From positions 1-12,536 of the forward strand of contig CAVINS010000073.1 in NCBI GenBank assembly GCA_963643925.1: 12,536 nucleotides of DNA. The letters run 5' to 3'. Below, in pieces: positions 7,516 through 12,536 of the stretch. The position numbers and the translations under genes are program-made. The first letter of the stretch is position 1, and each line of letters begins with the position of its first letter. This DNA comes from Phocaeicola_A sp963643925. GTDB taxonomy: Bacteria; Bacteroidota; Bacteroidia; Bacteroidales; Bacteroidaceae. A model generated the notes under the pieces. That model ran no database searches. It had not been told where the DNA came from and saw only the letters and a list, made by a program, of their open reading frames with translations.

Positions 7516-9636
7516 ATGGAGGCAACAAAAAAAGTAAAAATGCAAGATAGCCTGCTAAAGTTGGCTCCTGCAAAATCGGGTGAAACATCCATCAATATTT
7601 CAAATGACATTTTGAGTGTCATTTGTGGTACTGATGTGGATAGACCGTCTATAAAAGAGATAACTTTCACTGTATACAAAGAAGATTTTGTAAAAGGCAT
7701 GTGCTTCATCCTATCACACTTGCCCTTATATAAGTCAACATCAAAAGGTTCAAAAACGGTTGAATTCTCTATGGATTTTTATAATTCATATAATTCGGAA
7801 ATTGAGAACTTTTTTGGTGAGCAAGATAAAAGGGAATATACGTGTAATCTAAATTTACGAGAAGACGGAAGAAGTTACCTTAACAATTTGGAGTATCAGA
7901 ATTTCTCTATCAGAGATTTTTTGGTAGAAAATTCCACGCAAATAATATTTGGCAATACTGATAACGAAGAAAACTATATAAGGCTCACATATATGACATC
8001 AACTAATGATGACACCCAGAAAACAGAAAAGTTGCTGTTTTCTGTTAAACAGCACTGTACATTTGCATTGAAATGCATGGCTCACTTTTATGATTCACCT
8101 TTGTGGTCGAAAATAGAGCGATATGTACCGGACTTTAAATTAGGTGATTCCATAAAAATTTCTGCTGGAGATGATGCTAGTCTCACAGGCATGTTCAAAT
8201 ATGTTCCAGAAGAGAGATTGACGGAATTGAATAACCCTAGACGTCGTTGGTTCCTTGACCCATTCACATTAAAGGGTCATACTGTATACTTGAGTACAGA
8301 ATGGTATCCAGGTGATACGGAAACAACATACCAATTGGAAATTCGTAAGCTTGGTAATTTCATATCAAAATGCTTTGGCAAAGAATTTGAAGTTAGAAGG
8401 AACGAAGAAGAAAACAAGTGGGAACTTTGGCAGGTATTTGTAGATAACAAAGGTAGAAAGATAGAAGGACAGCAAGAAGAACAAGATGAAGGGCAACAAG
8501 AGATCCATTCAAAAAAAATTGAATCTGAAACTGCAACTCCATTCTCCATCGCCCGAATGATTTCCCTCATCAGTGAGACAGGCTTGTTGTACAGCGACCA
8601 ACTAATCAAGCGTTTTGCCTTCTCACTCATGTCAAAGCGTTTCTTGATATTGAGCGGTTTGGCAGGTTCGGGTAAGACACAACTTGCCTTGGCTTTTGCC
8701 AGCGCACTCATTAAAGACGACAGCCAGATGTGCGTGGTGCCTGTTGGTGCAGACTGGACCAATCGTGAACCGCTGCTCGGATTCCCCAATGCTTTGCAGG
8801 AGAACCAGTATGTGAAGCCGGAAAGTGGAGTGCTCGACCTCTTGATGGAAGCAAACAAGGTAGATAACAGCAACAAACCATATTTCCTCATTCTCGATGA
8901 GATGAACATGAGCTATGTGGAGCGATATTTTGCAGACTTCCTTTCTGCCATGGAGAGCCACAAGGCTATCCCGTTGTGGAAAGGCGAAGGCAAAGTGCCA
9001 CAGTCAATCAGTCTGCCGAGCAACCTGTTCATCATCGGAACCATCAATGTGGACGAAACTACATATATGTTCTCACCAAAGGTGCTTGACCGCGCCAATG
9101 TGATAGAGTTCAAGATTGCACCCGAAGAGATGGACACCTTCCTCGGAGAGATGAAGCCTATCGACCGCGACTGCATCAACAGCAAAGCGCAGGACATGGC
9201 GGAGAGCTTTGTCAATATCGCAACCAGCAAGGAGTTGGCTGACGACAAAGAGATAAAGGTGACACTGGGCAATTTCTTCAAAGACTTGAAGTCGGTGAAT
9301 GCTGAGTTCGGCTACCGTTCGGCAACGGAAATCTACCGCTTCATCAGTCAGGCACAGAAACATGACGACACGAAAGACAAGATGAATCTGAAAGACATCC
9401 TTGACTGTGCCATCGTGCAGAAGCTGATGCCGAAGTTGCACGGCTCTCGCAAGAAGCTCGACGCTACGCTTAACGCTCTCTGGAAAGAGTGCTTCAGCGG
9501 AGAAGTGCAGAAAGAAACGACATTGATAAGCAAAGACAAGGTGACAGAGGCTATGTATCCACTTACAGCCGACAAGATACAGCGCATGTATGATGCAGCC
9601 ATGGCCAACGGATTTACAAGTTTCTCAGAAGCATAA
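7516..9636 (+). CDS. McrB-like AAA+ motor subunit of a LlaJI/BsuMI-type restriction system
   Basis: This 706-residue protein has three parts. Residues 21-140 are the domain shared with the preceding protein. Residues about 185-310 form a second, unassigned domain (RRRWFLDPF, VYLSTEWYPG). After a Q/E-rich linker (about 317-340) comes an McrB-type AAA+ module with Walker A GLAGSGKT at 381-388, Walker B LILDEMN at 458-464, the McrB-like GTINVDE at 508-514, LDRANVIEF at 524-532 and a sensor-2-like FGYRSATEIYRF at 598-609. McrB proteins use nucleotide hydrolysis, typically GTP, to drive translocation and activate the McrC partner. I start at the ATG at 7516 rather than the in-frame ATG at 7489: it makes the paralogous domains start at the same residue number and removes overlap with the upstream gene. 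GC content jumps at about codon 335, inside the linker. Confidence 0.92.
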   Translation: MEATKKVKMQDSLLKLAPAKSGETSINISNDILSVICGTDVDRPSIKEITFTVYKEDFVKGMCFILSHLPLYKSTSKGSKTVEFSMDFYNSYNSEIENFFGEQDKREYTCNLNLREDGRSYLNNLEYQNFSIRDFLVENSTQIIFGNTDNEENYIRLTYMTSTNDDTQKTEKLLFSVKQHCTFALKCMAHFYDSPLWSKIERYVPDFKLGDSIKISAGDDASLTGMFKYVPEERLTELNNPRRRWFLDPFTLKGHTVYLSTEWYPGDTETTYQLEIRKLGNFISKCFGKEFEVRRNEEENKWELWQVFVDNKGRKIEGQQEEQDEGQQEIHSKKIESETATPFSIARMISLISETGLLYSDQLIKRFAFSLMSKRFLILSGLAGSGKTQLALAFASALIKDDSQMCVVPVGADWTNREPLLGFPNALQENQYVKPESGVLDLLMEANKVDNSNKPYFLILDEMNMSYVERYFADFLSAMESHKAIPLWKGEGKVPQSISLPSNLFIIGTINVDETTYMFSPKVLDRANVIEFKIAPEEMDTFLGEMKPIDRDCINSKAQDMAESFVNIATSKELADDKEIKVTLGNFFKDLKSVNAEFGYRSATEIYRFISQAQKHDDTKDKMNLKDILDCAIVQKLMPKLHGSRKKLDATLNALWKECFSGEVQKETTLISKDKVTEAMYPLTADKIQRMYDAAMANGFTSFSEA

Positions 9637-9644
9637 GCTGACCT

Positions 9645-12002
9645 ATGATAAAAGAATGTGACAGTCTGACGATACCCATCAGCAGTAGCCAATACGGAAT
9701 GGTGAAGCTGAGCATCGTGGCTTCATCCTCAAAAGCAAAATTGTATTACGAGGATGAGGTCAGCAATGGTGTGTCTGCCTATCAACTTGTGGAAGGTGCT
9801 TCCTATCAGTATGAGTTTGTCGGTGACGAGTCGCATGTGTTCCAGTTTGCAGAAGAGAATGAAATAGTATATTTCTCTTCATTCAAGGCCCACCGCAATA
9901 TGGGCGAGATACGCACCGGCATCTATGTCGGTCAGTTGAACTTTGAGGTGCAGGAAATCAAGACAGGCAACATCGTCGGTAAGGTAAAGCTGGAAGTTCG
10001 CTCCGTAAAAGCAGACTATGAGAACGACTACCGCACGATGCTCGACGAGATTGCAGCGTACTATACCGACCTTGTATTGCTTCAAGGTTCGCCGGCCACA
10101 CAACAACTCGAAGTGGATGAAAACGCCACGTCGCAGACACTCTACCAGAAGTTCTCGTTTGTCCGTTCCATCATAGACAGCAGCCAATTTCAGGAAGCCA
10201 TCCATAAGATTATGGCTAACCCTGTGAGGAAATGGACGGAGACGGTGGTGCAGCGCAATATCGTGGGTGTGCGTCATCTATCGCGGCGCAACATTCGCCA
10301 GATGGCAACATCAAACGACCGCATCAAGTTGCCAAATAGTTTTGGAAACGGCATGCCGCAATGCCTTACGAGTGTGCCACGAATGCTGGACGTAGACTAT
10401 AAGAGAGACACCGTTGACAACCAGGAGAACCAGTTTGTCAAGTTTGCCCTCAACACATTCCGTCAGTTCTGCGATGACCTGCAATGCAAGAAGAATGCCT
10501 CCGAACGTCTGAAGGATGAGGCTAACCATACCATCAGCAAGATAGACGGATTCCTTGACAGTCAGGTCTTTCGTCAGGTCTCATCACCAACGCATCTGAA
10601 CATGAACAGTCCGGTGTTGCAGCGCAAGGAAGGCTACCGCGAGGTATTGCAGGCATGGCTGATGTTTGACCTTGCCGCCAAGCTCAACTGGACCGGCGGT
10701 GACAACATCTATGAGGCAGGAAAGAAGAATGTGGCAACTCTGTATGAGTATTGGCTGTTCTTCAAGCTACAGGAACTCATCAGCGACTTCTTCCGCATCG
10801 ATGAGGCCGACATCAAGAAGTTGGTCAAGATGGACGAGGACAAGATAGACTTGCAGTTGATGCAGGGCAAGCGATTGATACTGCGCGGCAAGAGTAAGTC
10901 ATCAATGCGTGACCTCAATGTGGCGTTCTATTACAACCGTACATTCAGCAAAGCCGCAGATGAGGCTGATGCCATCAAGTTGGCAGGAAGCTGGACCATG
11001 GCCATGCGCCCTGACTACACACTATCATTGTGGCCGGGCGATATCACGGAAAGCGAAGCAGAGAAACAGGATTTGATTACTCATATCCACTTCGATGCCA
11101 AATACAGACTCAACAAAGTGGTGCTGGAAGACGAATCGGACATCAGCGAGGAGCTCGACGTAGAAAAGAGCCAGCAGGAACTGGGTATTTACAAACGTGC
11201 TGACTTGCTGAAGATGCATGCGTATAAGGATGCCATCCGCAGAACAAGCGGTGCATACGTCCTTTATCCTGGAACAGAGAACCGGGTGATACAGGGCTAC
11301 CACGAGATTGTGCCAGGACTTGGTGCGTTCAGTATCCGCCCCGGACATTGGGAACACGACAACCTGCCGCTACGCCAGTTCCTTGCCGAGGTGAAGGCGC
11401 ACATGCTTGACCGTGCGTCAGAGCGAGAGAAACTGTCGTACCATCAGTATGACATCTATTCAAAGACAGACCACAGCATGGTGACGGAGAACCTGCCGGA
11501 ACCTATTGGCGAAGACAGAGACTTCATGCCTGATGAAACTTCGGTTATCGTGGCGTATTACAAGAATCAAGAGCAACTTGACTGGATACGGAAGAACCAT
11601 CTATACAACTTGAGGGCAGGAACATCGAGGGGCTCTATGAATTTGGACATGAGCCTCATCAATGCCAGATACATTCTGTTGCACGACAACAAAACGGTTC
11701 AGCCGCTGTGCCGTCTGCTAAAAGGTGGTCCAAAGATATACACCCGAGAACAACTTGTGGCAATGGGTTATCCTCAATACAAGAAGCCGCATTCCGACGA
11801 GATTGACTATGAGAAAGAGAAACAAGAAGCCGGCAGCATCTACATCGTCTTCTCACTTTACAATCGAAACAACGACCTCTGGGTGGAAAACGAATTGCGA
11901 GGCTATTCATGGGATGTGAACAGCTTGATAAGGAGTCAACAGTCAGCCCACAACGCTTACACAAGGAGCCTTGTTTGGCTGATAAACAGAAAGAAAGTAT
12001 AA
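9645..12002 (+). CDS. McrC-like nuclease subunit (DUF2357 plus PD-(D/E)XK)
   Basis: This 785-residue protein is of the DUF2357/DUF524 type that partners McrB-like motors, as in R2 of LlaJI. The N-terminal half is beta-rich and leads to the DUF2357 signature NQENQFVKFAL at 259-269. The nuclease core follows: LYEYWLFFKL at 366-375, MRPDYTL with Asp457, and HFDAKYRL at 482-489 with Asp484 and Lys486 in the D-x-K arrangement, then YKRADLLKMHAYKDAI at 516-531. These fit a PD-(D/E)XK active site, so it should be the DNA-cleaving subunit. The C-terminal ~155 residues (VIVAYY at 634-639, YNLRAGTSRGS at 654-664, ARYILLH at 674-680) look like a separate domain, perhaps PUA/EVE-like; that is a guess. 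It starts eight bases after the McrB stop and ends four bases before the next ATG. Confidence 0.88.
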   Translation: MIKECDSLTIPISSSQYGMVKLSIVASSSKAKLYYEDEVSNGVSAYQLVEGASYQYEFVGDESHVFQFAEENEIVYFSSFKAHRNMGEIRTGIYVGQLNFEVQEIKTGNIVGKVKLEVRSVKADYENDYRTMLDEIAAYYTDLVLLQGSPATQQLEVDENATSQTLYQKFSFVRSIIDSSQFQEAIHKIMANPVRKWTETVVQRNIVGVRHLSRRNIRQMATSNDRIKLPNSFGNGMPQCLTSVPRMLDVDYKRDTVDNQENQFVKFALNTFRQFCDDLQCKKNASERLKDEANHTISKIDGFLDSQVFRQVSSPTHLNMNSPVLQRKEGYREVLQAWLMFDLAAKLNWTGGDNIYEAGKKNVATLYEYWLFFKLQELISDFFRIDEADIKKLVKMDEDKIDLQLMQGKRLILRGKSKSSMRDLNVAFYYNRTFSKAADEADAIKLAGSWTMAMRPDYTLSLWPGDITESEAEKQDLITHIHFDAKYRLNKVVLEDESDISEELDVEKSQQELGIYKRADLLKMHAYKDAIRRTSGAYVLYPGTENRVIQGYHEIVPGLGAFSIRPGHWEHDNLPLRQFLAEVKAHMLDRASEREKLSYHQYDIYSKTDHSMVTENLPEPIGEDRDFMPDETSVIVAYYKNQEQLDWIRKNHLYNLRAGTSRGSMNLDMSLINARYILLHDNKTVQPLCRLLKGGPKIYTREQLVAMGYPQYKKPHSDEIDYEKEKQEAGSIYIVFSLYNRNNDLWVENELRGYSWDVNSLIRSQQSAHNAYTRSLVWLINRKKV

Positions 12003-12006
12003 CGAT

Positions 12007-12536
12007 ATGATGGAACTTAGGCACTATATGGATGCATTCTCCTCTTTGCACACGGCAAAGGTGAAGGGCCACAAGGCTCCTCACAAGGCGGTGTTGCTTT
12101 TGGCAATCATCGACCTTGTCGAGGAAGATGTCATACTGACTCCATATATCGACCTGTCTGACGGTTTGATAGAGAAGTTTGAAGCTGTTTGGCACAGATA
12201 CCTCGGATCCTCAGCCATATTCACGCCCGACATCAGCAAGCCGTATTTCCACATGCAGCACGAAAGCTTTTGGAAACTTGTCGAGATCAACGAGGCTGAC
12301 TATGGCATGGCTGCAGAGCCAAGTCCGTCGGTGCAATTTGCAAAAGAGCGGAAGGAATTGCCGAAAGGCAGTTACTCCGTGCAAGGCTTGCGCCGTGCCT
12401 TTGCCTATGCGGAGATAGATGAAATGCTCTTCCAGCTCCTGCAAAACAGTGATGCGCGTGCCATGCTTCGCGTGGTACTCATCAACACATATCTTGCCAA
12501 CCAACCGACCAAGACGATGCCGAATCTGAACTCACT
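12007..12536 (+). CDS. Putative restriction endonuclease, N-terminal part (incomplete at window end)
   Basis: The frame opens at 12007 (ATGATG) and stays open for about 176 codons to the end of the window. The N-terminus reads HKAPHKAVLLLAIIDLVEED, then a region with FEAVWHRYL, YFHMQH and SFWKLVE. This pattern resembles the N-terminal domain of COG3440-type predicted restriction endonucleases. Those commonly end in an HNH nuclease domain and include the sulfur-binding-domain proteins related to ScoMcrA. The expected HNH domain would lie beyond the window, so the nuclease role is unproven here. The start is four bases after the McrC-like stop, making it the last visible gene of the same operon. 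If confirmed, it would be a second, possibly modification-dependent, nuclease in the locus. Confidence 0.6.
   Translation, partial: MMELRHYMDAFSSLHTAKVKGHKAPHKAVLLLAIIDLVEEDVILTPYIDLSDGLIEKFEAVWHRYLGSSAIFTPDISKPYFHMQHESFWKLVEINEADYGMAAEPSPSVQFAKERKELPKGSYSVQGLRRAFAYAEIDEMLFQLLQNSDARAMLRVVLINTYLANQPTKTMPNLNS

Larger units (their letters stand above)
4750..8520. other. AT-rich segment, putative exchanged specificity cassette
   Basis: Hand counts of G+C in 60-base lines show the contrast. Left of the segment: 28 at 4201-4260 and 27 at 4681-4740. Inside: 21 at 5221-5280, 20 at 6481-6540, 16 at 7741-7800 and 21 at 8461-8520. Right of it: 28 at 8521-8580, 34 at 8701-8760 and 32 at 9181-9240. The segment contains both methyltransferases, the 167-aa protein and the N-terminal ~335 residues of the McrB-like protein. 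The right edge cuts through one gene at an interdomain linker. This is best explained by exchange of a recognition/modification block, although selection on amino-acid content could contribute. Confidence 0.6.

Noticed and set aside
7068..7935. The 167-aa gene as a broken duplicate (pseudogene) of the McrB-like gene
   Set aside because: Its frame is intact, it begins and ends cleanly around the shared domain, it has coupled start and stop sites, and the copies have diverged to about 43% identity while keeping the same motifs.
8277..8909. 210-codon open frame on the - strand
   Set aside because: It is antisense to the McrB-like gene across the Walker A region, with no protein-like motifs of its own.

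Overview
The window looks like a defence island from a Bacteroidales-type bacterium (Prevotella/Bacteroides group). The evidence is a promoter of the Bacteroidetes TAnnTTTG type, weak or absent Shine-Dalgarno sites, moderate GC content and protein sequences of that flavour. The genus cannot be fixed from the sequence alone. All nine genes lie on the + strand. From the third gene on they are almost gapless (overlaps of 1 or 4 bases, gaps of 2 to 8 bases), so genes 3-9 are very probably one operon of more than 11.7 kb.

Layout: an intrinsic terminator closes something upstream (23-60). A Bacteroidetes-type promoter (131-159) precedes a 72-aa XRE-type regulator (181-399) and an 84-aa very acidic unknown protein (434-688). 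Then come an AIPR-family abortive-infection/phage-resistance protein (763-3117) and an SF2 DEAH helicase with C-terminal WG repeats (3120-4781). Next are two different C5-cytosine DNA methyltransferases (4781-5938, 5935-7011), a 167-aa stand-alone domain protein (7008-7511), an McrB-like AAA+ motor (7516-9636) and its McrC-like DUF2357/PD-(D/E)XK nuclease partner (9645-12002). Last is the start of another putative restriction protein that runs off the window (12007-end).

The core (two C5 methyltransferases, McrB-like and McrC-like subunits) has the architecture of LlaJI/BsuMI restriction-modification systems. In these, an McrBC-type motor nuclease cuts at a specific unmethylated site and paired methyltransferases protect the host. 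Here that core is extended upstream by an AIPR protein and a helicase-WG fusion and downstream by a further putative nuclease, all apparently co-transcribed. I do not recognise this full combination as a named system.

Two observations stand out. First, the 167-aa protein and the N-terminus of the McrB-like protein are paralogues that align without gaps from residue 21 to 140 (52 of 120 identical by hand count), so the probable DNA-reading domain exists both free and fused to the motor. Second, the segment from about 4750 to 8520 (both methyltransferases, the free domain and the N-terminal half of McrB) is clearly AT-richer than what flanks it. Its right edge falls in the Q/E-rich linker just before the AAA+ domain. 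This suggests that modification and target recognition were exchanged together as one specificity cassette between a conserved helicase and a conserved motor/nuclease chassis.
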